A DNA stretch of 64,000 bases from CAVVAH01 sp963746175 (GCA_963746175.1 CAVVAH010000004.1:372001-436000); one strand, 5' to 3'; shown: positions 17,531 to 30,191, counted from the stretch's first letter. Numbers and translations are program-made. The notes: a model not told the origin generated them from the letters alone.

Positions 17531-17938
17531 TTACCAGACGTAGGCGAGGACTTCCCCACCCACGCCCTTCTTGCCGGCCTGCCGGTCCGTGAGGAGGCCC
17601 GACGACGTCGAGATGATCGCGACGCCCAGGCCGCCGAGGACGCGCGGCAGGTTGGTGGACTTGGCGTAGACCCGCAGGCCGGGCTTGCTGATCCGCTTGA
17701 TGCCCGCGATCGAGCGCTCCCGGTTGGGGCCGTACTTGAGGTCGAGCACGAGGGTCTTGCCGACCTCGTCCTCGGAGGGCTCCTCGACGTGCCAGCCACC
17801 GATGTAGCCCTCCTGCTGGAGGATCTCGGCGACGTGCGTCTTGAGCTTGCTGTGGGGCATCGCCACGGTGTCGTGGTACGCCGTGTTCGCGTTGCGCAGA
17901 CGGGTCAGCATGTCCGCGATCGGGTCGGTCATCGTCAT
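17531..17938 (-). CDS. rpsH: 30S ribosomal protein S8
   Basis: Central-domain rRNA-binding protein, 135 aa from MTMTDPIADMLTRLRNANTA, the usual actinobacterial start. The frame is open for 12 more codons, but GAGAAAGC precedes the chosen ATG. The end is GLLTDRQAGKKGVGGEVLAY plus VW. Confidence 0.96.
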   Translation of the reverse strand: MTMTDPIADMLTRLRNANTAYHDTVAMPHSKLKTHVAEILQQEGYIGGWHVEEPSEDEVGKTLVLDLKYGPNRERSIAGIKRISKPGLRVYAKSTNLPRVLGGLGVAIISTSSGLLTDRQAGKKGVGGEVLAYVW

Positions 17939-18034
17939 TGCTTGTGCCGCTTTCTCGCCGGGGTTTCCGACCACCGCATCGGTGGGAGCGGACCTACGGC
18001 GTTCTGAGTGGTTCTCGAGGAGGTCGGGATTCGC

Positions 18035-18220
18035 TTACCAGCTGCTCTTGGTGATGCCGGGAAGCTCGCCCGCGTGGGCCATCTCCCGGAAGCACACCCG
18101 GCACAGGCCGAACTTGCGGTAGACCGAGTGCGGCCGGCCGCAGCGCTGGCAGCGGGTGTAGCCGCGCACCTTGAACTTGGGCTTGGCGTTCGCCTTGTTG
18201 ACGAGAGCGGTCTTGGCCAC
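18035..18220 (-). CDS. rpsN: 30S ribosomal protein S14, zinc type (short form)
   Basis: 61 aa with the zinc motif CQRCGRPHSVYRKFGLCRVC, the type Z form. It lies two bases after rplE in the spc operon. Confidence 0.97.
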   Translation of the reverse strand: MAKTALVNKANAKPKFKVRGYTRCQRCGRPHSVYRKFGLCRVCFREMAHAGELPGITKSSW

Positions 18221-18222
18221 GA

Positions 18223-18792
18223 TCAGGCCTCCTTGAACGGGAAACCGAGGTGCCGCAGCAGGGCACGACCCTCGTCGTCGGTACGGGCGGTGGTGACGAC
18301 CGTGATGTCCATGCCGCGGACCCGGTCGATCCGGTCCTGGTCGATCTCGTGGAACATCGACTGCTCGTTGAGACCGAACGTGTAGTTGCCGTTGCCGTCG
18401 AACTGCTTCGGCGACAGGCCACGGAAGTCACGGATGCGCGGGAGCGCGAGCGACAGCAGCCGGTCCAGGAACTCCCACATCCGGTCGCCGCGCAGCGTGA
18501 CGTGGCAGCCGATCGGCATGCCCTCGCGCAGCTTGAACTGCGCGATGGACTTGCGGGCCTTCGTGATCTGCGGCTTCTGGCCGGTGATCGTGGCCAGGTC
18601 CTTGAGGGCGCCATCCATGAGCTTGGAGTCCTTGGCGGCGTCGCCGACACCCATGTTGACCACGATCTTGACCAGACCGGGGACCTGCATGACGTTGGCG
18701 AACTCGAAGTCCTCGCGGAGCTTGCCGACGATCTCCTCGCGGTATCGCGACTTGAGACGCGGCAGCGTCTTCTCAGTACTCGTGGTGCTCAT
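18223..18792 (-). CDS. rplE: 50S ribosomal protein L5
   Basis: 5S rRNA-binding protein, 189 aa. Blocks are RYREEIVGKLREDFEFANVM, VKIVVNMGVGDAAKDSK and GMPIGCHVTLRGDRMWEFLD. Its ATG shares one base with the rplX stop, implying translational coupling. Confidence 0.97.
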   Translation of the reverse strand: MSTTSTEKTLPRLKSRYREEIVGKLREDFEFANVMQVPGLVKIVVNMGVGDAAKDSKLMDGALKDLATITGQKPQITKARKSIAQFKLREGMPIGCHVTLRGDRMWEFLDRLLSLALPRIRDFRGLSPKQFDGNGNYTFGLNEQSMFHEIDQDRIDRVRGMDITVVTTARTDDEGRALLRHLGFPFKEA

Positions 18793-19136
18793 CAGATGTC
18801 CTCACCGGTCCGCTTGGCGTAGCGGACACGCACGGTCTTCTGCCGGCCGTCGCGGTCGACCTTCTCGACTCGGTAGCCGACCCGGCTGCCGACCTTCTTG
18901 CCCTCGACGTCGACGACGACCATCACGTTGCTGACGTGGACCGGGGCCTCCTGGGTCACGATGCCGCCGGTCTTGGCACCGCGGGCGGACTGGCCGACCT
19001 TCGTGTGCTTCTTGATCCGGTTGACACCCTCGACCAGGACCTTGCCGGTCTCCGGGTAGGCCTCGATGACCTTGCCCGTGACGCCCTTGTCCTTGCCCGT
19101 GACCACGATGACGCGGTCGCCCTTCTTGATCTTCAT
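18792..19136 (-). CDS. rplX: 50S ribosomal protein L24
   Basis: Assembly-initiator protein with a KOW motif: MKIKKGDRVIVVTGKDKGVT and GKVIEAYPETGKVLVEGVN. At 114 aa it is slightly longer than the family norm, as in other actinobacteria. It follows rplN by three bases. Confidence 0.97.
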   Translation of the reverse strand: MKIKKGDRVIVVTGKDKGVTGKVIEAYPETGKVLVEGVNRIKKHTKVGQSARGAKTGGIVTQEAPVHVSNVMVVVDVEGKKVGSRVGYRVEKVDRDGRQKTVRVRYAKRTGEDI

Positions 19137-19139
19137 CGG

Positions 19140-19508
19140 TTACAGCACCTCCGGCGCGAGCGAGATGATGCGCATGAAGCGCTTGTCGCGCAGCTCACGG
19201 CCGACGGGGCCGAAGATGCGCGTGCCGCGCGGGTCCCCGCCGTCCCTGATGAGGACGGCGGCGTTCTCGTCGAAACGGATGTACGACCCGTCCGGACGCC
19301 GACGCTCCTTGCGGGTGCGCACGACGACCGCCTTGACGACCTCGCCCTTCTTGACGTTTCCGCCGGGGATGGCGTCCTTGACGGTCGCCACGATGACGTC
19401 ACCGATGCCGGCGTAGCGCCGCCCGGAGCCGCCGAGCACACGGATGCACAGCAGCTCCTTGGCACCCGTGTTGTCGGCGACTCGCAGTCGCGACTCCTGC
19501 TGGATCAC
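19140..19508 (-). CDS. rplN: 50S ribosomal protein L14
   Basis: 122 aa, the standard length. Starts MIQQESRLRVADNTGAKELL and contains GGDPRGTRIFGPVGRELRDK and MRIISLAPEVL. A 79-bp gap separates it from rpsQ. Confidence 0.97.
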   Translation of the reverse strand: MIQQESRLRVADNTGAKELLCIRVLGGSGRRYAGIGDVIVATVKDAIPGGNVKKGEVVKAVVVRTRKERRRPDGSYIRFDENAAVLIRDGGDPRGTRIFGPVGRELRDKRFMRIISLAPEVL

Positions 19509-19587
19509 TTCTCACTCCTGATCGTCGCGCCGGTTCTCTCGCGAGCCTGGCGGAACGGATGGGTCTGGGGTGCAGTCCCTGTGGGGA

Positions 19588-19896
19588 CTACTTGGCCTTC
19601 TCGATCACCTGGACGACGCGCCAGCGCTTGGTCGCCGACAGCGGGCGGGTCTCCATGAGGAGGACCCGGTCGCCGACGCCGCAGGAGTTGTCCTCGTCGT
19701 GCGCCTTGAGGTTGCTCGTGCGGCGGATGACCTTGCCGTACAGCGCGTGCTTCACACGGTCCTCGACGGCGACGACGACGGTCTTGTCCATCTTGTCGCT
19801 GATCACGAGGCCCTGGAAGGTCTTACGGAAGCCGCGAGTAGCCGCGTCCGTCGACTTGTCGGTACTGGTGCTCATGTCTGCTGCCTTCTCACTCAT
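19588..19896 (-). CDS. rpsQ: 30S ribosomal protein S17
   Basis: 16S rRNA 5'-domain binder, 102 aa. A Ser/Thr/Asp-rich leader of about 20 residues precedes the OB-fold core FQGLVISDKMDKTVVVAVED and DRVLLMETRPLSATKRWRVV. Its ATG overlaps the rpmC stop by four bases. Confidence 0.96.
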   Translation of the reverse strand: MSEKAADMSTSTDKSTDAATRGFRKTFQGLVISDKMDKTVVVAVEDRVKHALYGKVIRRTSNLKAHDEDNSCGVGDRVLLMETRPLSATKRWRVVQVIEKAK

Positions 19897-20147
19897 GCGT
19901 CGGCGCTGCTGTCGTCGTCAGCCGTCTCGACGGTGCCGATGCCGAGCTCGCGCTCACGCATGACCGTGTAGATCCGGGCGATGTCCTTGCGGACGGCGTT
20001 GAGCCGGCCGTGGCTCTCCAGCTGGCCGGTGGCTGCCTGGAACCGGAGGTTGAACAGCTCCTCCTTGGCCTCCCGGAGCTTGGTGACGAGCTCGTCGTCC
20101 TCCAGGGTGCGCATCGGGGCCGCGAGCTTGTTCGTCGTGCTGCTCAT
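19893..20147 (-). CDS. rpmC: 50S ribosomal protein L29
   Basis: 84 aa from the ATG at 20147, which overlaps the rplP stop by one base. The helical core is TLEDDELVTKLREAKEELFN and LRFQAATGQLESHGRLNAVR; an acidic tail (ETADDDSSADA) follows. L29 lines the peptide exit tunnel. Confidence 0.95.
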   Translation of the reverse strand: MSSTTNKLAAPMRTLEDDELVTKLREAKEELFNLRFQAATGQLESHGRLNAVRKDIARIYTVMRERELGIGTVETADDDSSADA

Positions 20148-20560
20148 CAGACCTCCTCGCGCCGGACGAACCGGCACTTCATCGGGAGCTTGTGCATCGC
20201 ACGCCGCATCGCTTCCTTGGCGATCGGCTCCGGCACGCCGGACAGCTCGAACATCACGCGACCCGGCTTGACGTTCGCGATCCACCACTCGGGCGAGCCC
20301 TTGCCGGAGCCCATCCGGGTCTCCGCCGGCTTCTTGGTCAGCGGCCGGTCCGGGTAGATGTTGATCCAGACCTTGCCGCCACGCTTGATGTGGCGGGTCA
20401 TCGCGATACGCGCCGACTCGATCTGCCGGTTGGTGACGTACGCCGGCTCGACGGCCTGGATGCCGTAGTCGCCGAACGTCACGCGGGTGCCGCCCTTGGC
20501 AGCGCCCGTACGACCCGGGTGGTGCTGCTTGCGGTGCTTGACCCTGCGCGGGATGAGCAT
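20147..20560 (-). CDS. rplP: 50S ribosomal protein L16
   Basis: 137 aa, starting MLIPRRVKHRKQHHPGRTGA. Blocks are GDYGIQAVEPAYVTNRQIES, GGKVWINIYPDRPLTKKPAE and MGSGKGSPEWWIANVKPGR. It lies near the A-site tRNA elbow. It follows rpsC by two bases. Confidence 0.97.
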   Translation of the reverse strand: MLIPRRVKHRKQHHPGRTGAAKGGTRVTFGDYGIQAVEPAYVTNRQIESARIAMTRHIKRGGKVWINIYPDRPLTKKPAETRMGSGKGSPEWWIANVKPGRVMFELSGVPEPIAKEAMRRAMHKLPMKCRFVRREEV

Positions 20561-20562
20561 GG

Positions 20563-21393
20563 TCAGGCCTCCGTTCCGGTCGTCGGGGCCTCGTCGGCCG
20601 ACGGCGCCGCGGGGGCGGTCGCCTCGGTCGCCGGGGCGGTGCCGACCTCGGCCGGCCCGCCCTCGTCGCGGCGCGGCGGACGCGCGGTGCGGGTCGGGCG
20701 CTGGCGCTGGGCCATCCGGGCCGCGGCCTGGACAGCGTCACGCTCGGCCTTGGTGGCCGACGCGTCGCCCTTGTAGATCCAGACCTTGACGCCGATCCGG
20801 CCGAACGTCGTCTTGGCCTCGTAGAAGCCGTAGTCGATGTTGGCGCGCAGCGTGTGCAGCGGGACGCGGCCCTCGCGGTAGAACTCCGAGCGCGACATCT
20901 CGGCACCGCCGAGGCGGCCCGAGCACTGCACCCGGATGCCCTTGGCGCCGGCCTTCATCGTGGTCTGCATCGACTTGCGCATCGCACGGCGGAAGGAGAC
21001 CCGGCTGGACAGCTGCTCGGCGACACCTTGCGCGACGAGCTGGGCGTCGACCTCGGGGTTCTTCACCTCGAGGATGTTGAGCTGCACCTGCTTCTGGGTG
21101 AGCTTCTCGAGGTCGCCGCGGATGCGGTCGGCCTCGGCGCCGCGGCGGCCGATGACGATGCCCGGACGAGCCGTGTGGATGTCGACGCGGACCCGGTCCC
21201 GGGTGCGCTCGATCTCCACGCGGCTGATGCCGGCGCGCTCCATGCCCTTGGACATGAGGCGGCGGATCGCCACGTCCTCCTTGACGTAGTCGCTGTAGCG
21301 CTGGCCCTCGGCGGTGCTGTCGGCGAACCAGCGGCTCTTGTGGTCCGTCGAGATGCCCAGGCGGAACCCGTGGGGGTTGACCTTCTGGCCCAC
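20563..21393 (-). CDS. rpsC: 30S ribosomal protein S3
   Basis: mRNA entry-channel protein, 276 aa from a GTG (MGQKVNPHGFRLGISTDHKS). The KH domain carries VIGRRGAEADRIRGDLEKLT. The C-terminal half has VQCSGRLGGAEMSRSEFYRE, followed by an Ala/Thr/Glu-rich tail typical of high-GC actinobacteria. Its start shares one base with the rplV stop. Confidence 0.97.
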   Translation of the reverse strand: MGQKVNPHGFRLGISTDHKSRWFADSTAEGQRYSDYVKEDVAIRRLMSKGMERAGISRVEIERTRDRVRVDIHTARPGIVIGRRGAEADRIRGDLEKLTQKQVQLNILEVKNPEVDAQLVAQGVAEQLSSRVSFRRAMRKSMQTTMKAGAKGIRVQCSGRLGGAEMSRSEFYREGRVPLHTLRANIDYGFYEAKTTFGRIGVKVWIYKGDASATKAERDAVQAAARMAQRQRPTRTARPPRRDEGGPAEVGTAPATEATAPAAPSADEAPTTGTEA

Positions 21394-21824
21394 TATCGGG
21401 TCCTCCTCTTCGTGCTCGTGCTGCGGGTGTTCGTCTTCGGCGCGGCCTCGGGGCGCTGCGCGACGACCACGGTGATGTGGCTGGTGCGCTTGCGGACCCG
21501 GAAGGCCCGGCCCTGCGCCCGCGGCCGGAACCGCTTGAGCGTCGGGCCCTCGTCGACGTACGCCTCGCGCACGACGAGCTCCTCGACGTCGAGCCGGCGG
21601 CTCTCCCTCTCGGCAGCCTGCCGGGCGTTGGCGACCGCGCTCGCGACGACCTTGTAGACCGGCTCGCTGGCCGACTGCGGCGAGAACCGCAGGACGGCGA
21701 GCGCCTGGTCGGCGGACATGCCGCGGACCAGGTCGATGACCCGGCGGGCCTTCATCGGGGTGATGCGGACGTAGCGGGCGGACGCCCGGGCGGTCTGCAC
21801 CTCCTCCACGATCGGGTCAGCCAC
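21393..21824 (-). CDS. rplV: 50S ribosomal protein L22
   Basis: Exit-tunnel constriction protein, 143 aa from a GTG. Blocks are YVRITPMKARRVIDLVRGMS, AVANARQAAERESRRLDVEE and PRAQGRAFRVRKRTSHITVV, plus a basic tail. It overlaps the rpsS end by eight bases. Confidence 0.97.
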   Translation of the reverse strand: MADPIVEEVQTARASARYVRITPMKARRVIDLVRGMSADQALAVLRFSPQSASEPVYKVVASAVANARQAAERESRRLDVEELVVREAYVDEGPTLKRFRPRAQGRAFRVRKRTSHITVVVAQRPEAAPKTNTRSTSTKRRTR

Positions 21825-22098
21825 GGCGCGACCTCCGGTCGTCCTTGACGTGACCCCGGAACGTCCGCGTCGGGGCGAACTCGCCGAGCTTGTGCCCGAC
21901 CATCGCCTCGGTCACGAACACCGGGACGTGCTTGCGCCCGTCGTGGACGGCGATCGTGTGGCCGAGCATGGCCGGCACGATCATGGAGCGCCTCGACCAC
22001 GTCTTGATGACGTTCTTGGTGCCCTTGTCGTTCTGGACGTCCACCTTCTTGATGAGGTGGCCGTCCACGAAGGGGCCCTTCTTGAGGGAACGCGGCAT
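21817..22098 (-). CDS. rpsS: 30S ribosomal protein S19
   Basis: 93 aa, MPRSLKKGPFVDGHLIKKVD ... STWSRRS-type core (IKTWSRRSMIVPAMLGHTIA) and KLGEFAPTRTFRGHVKDDRR. Pairs with S13 in the 30S head. Confidence 0.97.
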   Translation of the reverse strand: MPRSLKKGPFVDGHLIKKVDVQNDKGTKNVIKTWSRRSMIVPAMLGHTIAVHDGRKHVPVFVTEAMVGHKLGEFAPTRTFRGHVKDDRRSRRG

Positions 22099-22114
22099 GG
22101 TTCCAGTACTCCGA

Positions 22115-22950
<836 letters not shown>

Positions 22951-22951
<1 letters not shown>

Positions 22952-23256
22952 TAGGAGACCGGCCCCCCGAAGATGTCGATGCGGTCACCCTCGGCGACGG
23001 TCACGATGGCCCGCTTGGTCGCCTTGCGGCGGCCGAAGCCCGTGCGGGTGCGCTTGCGCTTGCCCTCACGGTTGAGCGTGTTCACACCGTTGACCTTGAC
23101 GCCGAACACCTGCTCGACCGCGATCTTGATCTCGGTCTTGTTGGCGTCCGGGTGCACCAGGAACGTGTACTTGTTCTCGTCGAGCAGCCCGTAGCTCTTC
23201 TCCGAGACGACCGGCGCGAGCAGGACGTCGCGGTGGTCCTTGTGGATGGACGACAT
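22951..23256 (-). CDS. rplW: 50S ribosomal protein L23
   Basis: Exit-port protein and docking site for trigger factor and SRP, 101 aa. Blocks are DVLLAPVVSEKSYGLLDENK, FLVHPDANKTEIKIAVEQVF and VNTLNREGKRKRTRTGFGRR. Confidence 0.97.
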
Positions 23257-23984
23257 CAGCTCTCGTCTCCGATCTCTGCGTCGCTCTCGGCGGCGCTGGC
23301 CTTGGCCGAGCGGCCCTTGGCCGGCCCCGCGAGGAACTCGTCGAGGGCGCCGCGGGTGAAGACCACGTCGTCCGAGACGAGCACGTCGTAGGTGTTGAGC
23401 TGGTCGGCCGAGAGCAGGTGGACCTGCTCGGCGTTGCGCAGGCTCTTCCAGGTCAGCCCGTCCGCCCGCTGCACGACCACGAGCACGTGCTTGCGCTCGG
23501 AGAGCCGCGTCAGGACCGACAGCGCCGTCTTCGTCGAGGGGACGTCACCGTCGAACAGGCCGCTGACCACGTGGATGCGGTCGTTGCGCGCCCGGTCGGA
23601 GAGGGCACCGCGCAGGGCGGCGGCCTTCATCTTCTTGGGCGTGCGCTGGGCGTACGAGCGAGGGGTGGGGCCGTGCACGACGCCACCGCCGGCGAACTGC
23701 GGCGCGCGCGTCGAGCCCTGACGGGCCCGGCCGGTGCCCTTCTGCCGGTACGGCTTGCGACCGCCACCGCGGACCTCGCCGCGGCTCTTGGTCGAGTGCG
23801 TGCCCTGACGGGCGGCGGCGAGCTGCGCCACGACGACCTGGTGGATCAACGGGATGTTGACCTGGACGTCGAACACGGCTGCCGGCAGCGTCACGGTCCC
23901 GTCGGTCTTGCCGTCCGGCGTGTGCAGCGGCACCTCGCGGTCGACGGACTCGAGGTCGACGACCTCGGGTGCGGTGGTGCTCAC
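23256..23984 (-). CDS. rplD: 50S ribosomal protein L4
   Basis: 242 aa from a GTG overlapping the rplC stop. Core blocks are HQVVVAQLAAARQGTHSTKS, GRKPYRQKGTGRARQGSTRA and KMKAAALRGALSDRARNDRI. In enterobacteria L4 autoregulates the S10 operon; that is not shown here. Short acidic extensions flank both ends. Confidence 0.97.
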   Translation of the reverse strand: MSTTAPEVVDLESVDREVPLHTPDGKTDGTVTLPAAVFDVQVNIPLIHQVVVAQLAAARQGTHSTKSRGEVRGGGRKPYRQKGTGRARQGSTRAPQFAGGGVVHGPTPRSYAQRTPKKMKAAALRGALSDRARNDRIHVVSGLFDGDVPSTKTALSVLTRLSERKHVLVVVQRADGLTWKSLRNAEQVHLLSADQLNTYDVLVSDDVVFTRGALDEFLAGPAKGRSAKASAAESDAEIGDES

Positions 23985-24646
23985 TGGTCGGCTCCCTTCA
24001 CGGCGGTGCCCTTGGCGGCGGTACGGACCAGGACGAGCGCGCCCTTGGGGCCGGGGACGGCGCCCTTGATGAGCAGCAGGCCCTTGTCGGCGTCGACCGC
24101 ATGGACCGTCAGGCCCTGGGTCGTGGTGCGCACGCCACCCATCCGGCCGGCCATCCGCATCCCCTTGAAGACGCGACCCGGGGTGGCGCAGCCACCGATC
24201 GAGCCCGGCTTGCGGTGGTTGCGGTGCGCACCGTGCGAGGCACCCACGCCGTGGAAGCCGTGGCGCTTCATGACGCCGGCGAAGCCCTTGCCCTTGCTCG
24301 TCGCGCTGACGTCGATCCGCTGACCGGCCTCGAACAGGCCGGCCGTGATCTCCTGGCCCAGCGTGTACTCGGTGGCGTCGTCGGTGCGCAGCTCGACCGT
24401 GACGCGACGCGGCGTGACGCCCGCCTTGGCGAAGTGGCCGGACTCCGGCTTGTTCACCTTGCGCGGGTCGATGGCGCCGTAGCCGATCTGGACGGCGGCG
24501 TAACCGTCGACGTCGACCGAGCGCACCTGCGTGACCACGCAGGGGCCGGCGGCGACGACGGTCACCGGAACGATCCGGTTGTTCTCGTCGAAGACCTGGG
24601 TCATGCCGAGCTTCTCGCCCAGCAGGCCCTTCATCTGCTTACCCAT
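23981..24646 (-). CDS. rplC: 50S ribosomal protein L3
   Basis: Assembly-initiating protein, 221 aa. Starts MGKQMKGLLGEKLGMTQVFD; contains KGKGFAGVMKRHGFHGVGAS and RKPGSIGGCATPGRVFKGMR, the loop that reaches the peptidyl-transferase centre. It starts 28 bp after rpsJ. Confidence 0.97.
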   Translation of the reverse strand: MGKQMKGLLGEKLGMTQVFDENNRIVPVTVVAAGPCVVTQVRSVDVDGYAAVQIGYGAIDPRKVNKPESGHFAKAGVTPRRVTVELRTDDATEYTLGQEITAGLFEAGQRIDVSATSKGKGFAGVMKRHGFHGVGASHGAHRNHRKPGSIGGCATPGRVFKGMRMAGRMGGVRTTTQGLTVHAVDADKGLLLIKGAVPGPKGALVLVRTAAKGTAVKGADQ

Positions 24647-24674
24647 GACTGATGCGTCCCTCAGTGTCTGAAGA

Positions 24675-24983
24675 TCAGAGCTTGATCTCGATGTCGACGC
24701 CGGCCGGAAGGTCGAGTCGCATGAGCGAGTCGACGGTCTTCGGGGTCGGGTCGATGATGTCGATCAGCCGCTTGTGGGTGCGCATCTCGAAGTGCTCGCG
24801 GCTGTCCTTGTACTTGTGCGGCGAACGGATGACGCAGTACACGTTCTTCTCGGTCGGCAGCGGCACCGGGCCCGCGACCGTAGCGCCCGTCCGGGTCACC
24901 GTGTCGACGATCTTGCGCGCCGACGAGTCGATGACCTCGTGGTCGTAGGCCTTGAGCCTGATGCGGATCTTCTGTCCCGCCAT
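24675..24983 (-). CDS. rpsJ: 30S ribosomal protein S10 (NusE)
   Basis: First gene of the S10 operon; S10 also joins antitermination complexes as NusE and binds NusG. 102 aa from MAGQKIRIRLKAYDHEVIDS, the standard start; the open frame upstream is leader. Contains IRSPHKYKDSREHFEMRTHK. Confidence 0.97.
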   Translation of the reverse strand: MAGQKIRIRLKAYDHEVIDSSARKIVDTVTRTGATVAGPVPLPTEKNVYCVIRSPHKYKDSREHFEMRTHKRLIDIIDPTPKTVDSLMRLDLPAGVDIEIKL

Positions 24984-25067
24984 GGCTTCGCTTCGTTCCT
25001 TTGCTTCGTACCGCTGCGGCGGGCCCGCAGCCTCCGTGGGAGAAGGCCGCCAGCCCGAGGACATTCG

Positions 25068-25093
25068 CCGACCCCCGAGGTCGGGCGTGTCGC
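25068..25093 (-). promoter_or_regulatory. Leader element shared with the str operon (rpsJ copy)
   Basis: On the minus strand it reads GCGACACGCCCGACCTCG followed by GGGGTCGG, a hairpin with CCGACC arms. It is 25/26 identical to 29820-29845 upstream of rpsL and lies 85 bases before the rpsJ start codon, inside the expected leader. Confidence 0.65.
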
Positions 25094-25233
25094 GGCGCCC
25101 CGGACATCCGGGCCGCGCACGAGCAGTAGGGGTCGGGTGACACGCCAGGGCCCGGATCGGGCCCCCTGCGCGCGACGAGGACGGTCAGAGGTCCCCTGGA
25201 GGAGGCCCGTGCCCGGCCGTCCCGGCCGAAAGT

Positions 25234-25276
25234 CCCCACGATGTCGCTCGCTGACGCTCACGACCCCGCGGGGGCC
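25234..25276. repeat. Dispersed repeat family D, copy 2
   Basis: Reads CCCCACGATGTCGCTCGC ... GCTCACGACCCCGCGGGGGC on the plus strand, the reverse orientation of the other three copies. It lies between the candidate S10 promoter and rpsJ, so it would be in the 5' leader. Confidence 0.82.
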
Positions 25277-25293
25277 TTGAAACAACGCGGACC

Positions 25294-25323
25294 AGTATGC
25301 CGGAACAGGTCCGGCTCTGGCGA
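25294..25323 (-). promoter_or_regulatory. Candidate promoter of the S10 operon
   Basis: Minus-strand CATACT (25294-25299) preceded at 18 bp by TCGCCA (25318-25323). The -10 is fair and the -35 poor. It would give a leader of about 300 nt before rpsJ. Placed here because two terminator hairpins for tuf lie immediately upstream. Confidence 0.4.
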
Positions 25324-25329
25324 ATCGGG

Positions 25330-25358
25330 CGGCCACCCGTGCTGCTCCTGGGTGGCCG
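25330..25358 (-). terminator. Second hairpin downstream of tuf
   Basis: Perfect 9-bp stem CGGCCACCC/GGGTGGCCG with an 11-nt loop, in tandem after the stronger hairpin at 25368-25398. Confidence 0.5.
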
Positions 25359-25367
25359 ATCGAGGTA

Positions 25368-25398
25368 CCCGGGGCCCCTCGCGAGGAGAGGCCCCGGG
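25368..25398 (-). terminator. Terminator of the str operon after tuf
   Basis: Stem CCCGGGGCC/GGCCCCGGG with inner CCTC/GAGG pairing, 18 bp after the tuf stop. Like most terminators here it lacks a long T-run. Confidence 0.65.
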
Positions 25399-25416
25399 CC
25401 CTCGGACGGGGCGGGA

Positions 25417-26610
<1,194 letters not shown>

Positions 26611-26717
26611 TGGGGTCCTCCTAGGACTGGGTTTGTTACGCCGTACGACGTCTGTCTGGGGCTGTCTGTCAGGTGCTGTGCAGGTACTGCCGTGAGCAGC
26701 CGCTGCGGTGCTCGCGG

Positions 26718-28820
<2,103 letters not shown>

Positions 28821-28905
28821 TGCTAGCTCAGTCTTCTCTCGTCGTGTCGTCGTGGGGGACGCGGTGCGGCGCCGGTCAGGGCAGGTGACCGGGCGCCCGC
28901 CCGGG

Positions 28906-29376
28906 TCACCAGCGGTAGTGCGCGAAGGCCTTGTTGGACTCGGCCATCTTGTGGGTGTCCTCGCGGCGCTTGACCGCGGCACCGAGGCCGTTGCTGGCGT
29001 CGAGCAGCTCGTTCATCAGCCGCTCGGTCATGGTCTTCTCGCGGCGGACCTTGGAGTAGCCGACCAGCCAGCGCAGCGCGAGGGTGGTGGCGCGGTTGCC
29101 CCGCACCTCGACCGGCACCTGGTAGGTCGCGCCACCGACGCGGCGGCTCTTGACCTCGAGGGCCGGCTTGACGTTGTCCATGGCGCGCTTGAGCGTGATC
29201 ACCGGGTCGGTGCCGGTCTTCTCGCGGCAGCCCTCGAGGGCGCCGTAGACGATGCGCTCGGCGACGGACTTCTTGCCGTCCGAGAGCACCTTGTTCACCA
29301 GCGAGGTGACCAGCGGCGAGCTGTAGACCGGGTCGACGATGATCGGCCGCGCGGGAGCGGGACCCTTGCGGGGCAT
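28906..29376 (-). CDS. rpsG: 30S ribosomal protein S7
   Basis: 16S 3'-domain initiator protein, 156 aa, starting MPRKGPAPARPIIVDPVYSS. Its ATG overlaps the rpsL stop by one base. A long hairpin with GGTGACC/GGTCACC arms (28884-28910) covers its stop codon and leads into the 85-bp gap before fusA. Confidence 0.97.
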   Translation of the reverse strand: MPRKGPAPARPIIVDPVYSSPLVTSLVNKVLSDGKKSVAERIVYGALEGCREKTGTDPVITLKRAMDNVKPALEVKSRRVGGATYQVPVEVRGNRATTLALRWLVGYSKVRREKTMTERLMNELLDASNGLGAAVKRREDTHKMAESNKAFAHYRW

Positions 29377-29750
29377 TAGCTCTTCTCCTTCTTCGCGCCG
29401 TACCGGCTGCGAGCCTGCTTGCGGTTCTTCACGCCCTGCGTGTCGAGGGAGCCGCGGATGATCTTGTAGCGGACGCCCGGGAGATCCTTCACGCGGCCGC
29501 CGCGGACGAGCACGATCGAGTGCTCCTGCAGGTTGTGGCCGACGCCCGGGATGTAGGCCGTGACCTCGATGCCCGAGGTGAGCTTGACGCGGGCGACCTT
29601 GCGCAGGGCGGAGTTGGGCTTCTTCGGGGTGGTCGTGTAGACGCGCGTGCAGACGCCCCGCCGCTGGGGGCTGCCCTTGAGGGCCGGCGTCTTGGTCTTC
29701 TCGACCTTGTCCTGGCGGCCCTTGCGGACCAGCTGCTGGATGGTGGGCAT
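29376..29750 (-). CDS. rpsL: 30S ribosomal protein S12
   Basis: Decoding-centre protein, 124 aa. Lys43 in TPKKPNSALRK and Lys88 in GRVKDLPGVRY are both the wild-type residues associated with streptomycin sensitivity. Starts MPTIQQLVRKGRQDKVEKTK. First gene of the str operon. Confidence 0.98.
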   Translation of the reverse strand: MPTIQQLVRKGRQDKVEKTKTPALKGSPQRRGVCTRVYTTTPKKPNSALRKVARVKLTSGIEVTAYIPGVGHNLQEHSIVLVRGGRVKDLPGVRYKIIRGSLDTQGVKNRKQARSRYGAKKEKS

Positions 29751-29819
29751 GAGCCGCCTTCAGTCTCCGTCTCGTGCTGCGCTGTGGTGTGTCGTGCTCT
29801 GGTCTGTCGTCGGGCTCTC

Positions 29820-29845
29820 CCGACCCACGAGGTCGGGCGTGTCGC
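29820..29845 (-). promoter_or_regulatory. Leader element shared with the S10 operon (rpsL copy)
   Basis: Minus strand GCGACACGCCCGACCTCG followed by TGGGTCGG. One mismatch in 26 to 25068-25093. It lies 70 bases before rpsL, between the promoter and the gene, with the same hairpin potential. Confidence 0.65.
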
Positions 29846-29991
29846 CCTGGTCCGACTGGTGCCGGCTTCGAGGCCGCACCGGGTCGGTCGTGCTGCTCCC
29901 GCGGCGCCGTTCCGTGCTGGTCGCCCTCCGGCCGGAGCCGGTCGACGAAGCGCACGCGCGAGGGCCCGGGGACTCCCAGGCACGGGGAGAG

Positions 29992-30020
29992 AGACTACCC
30001 AGCGCTCGCGCACAGGTCAA
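29992..30020 (-). promoter_or_regulatory. Promoter of the str operon
   Basis: Minus-strand TTGACC (30015-30020), 17 bp, TAGTCT (29992-29997). Both hexamers are the same as in the rplM promoter, and both are preceded by TT. This gives a leader of about 235 nt before rpsL. Confidence 0.75.
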
Positions 30021-30134
30021 AAGCGTGTCCCGGCTCCCGCAGGGCCTGCTCCAGCCTACGTGACGCACGTCTCCCCCGCAGACCTGCCGGCGCTCCGGGA
30101 GCCGTCGGCAGGGCGGCACCCGGTCCGTCACGCA

Positions 30135-30170
30135 CGGACGCCGGCCACCCCGAGGGATGACCGGCGTCCG
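30135..30170 (-). terminator. Terminator after rpoC
   Basis: Perfect 10-bp stem CGGACGCCGG/CCGGCGTCCG, 22 bp after the rpoC stop, ahead of the str promoter. Confidence 0.65.
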
Positions 30171-30191
30171 GTGCCGGTGCAGGTGCGAGGA

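Noticed and set aside
29376..29750. Streptomycin-resistance mutation in rpsL
   Set aside because: Lys43 and Lys88 are both wild type; likewise the rifampicin region of rpoB shows wild-type residues.
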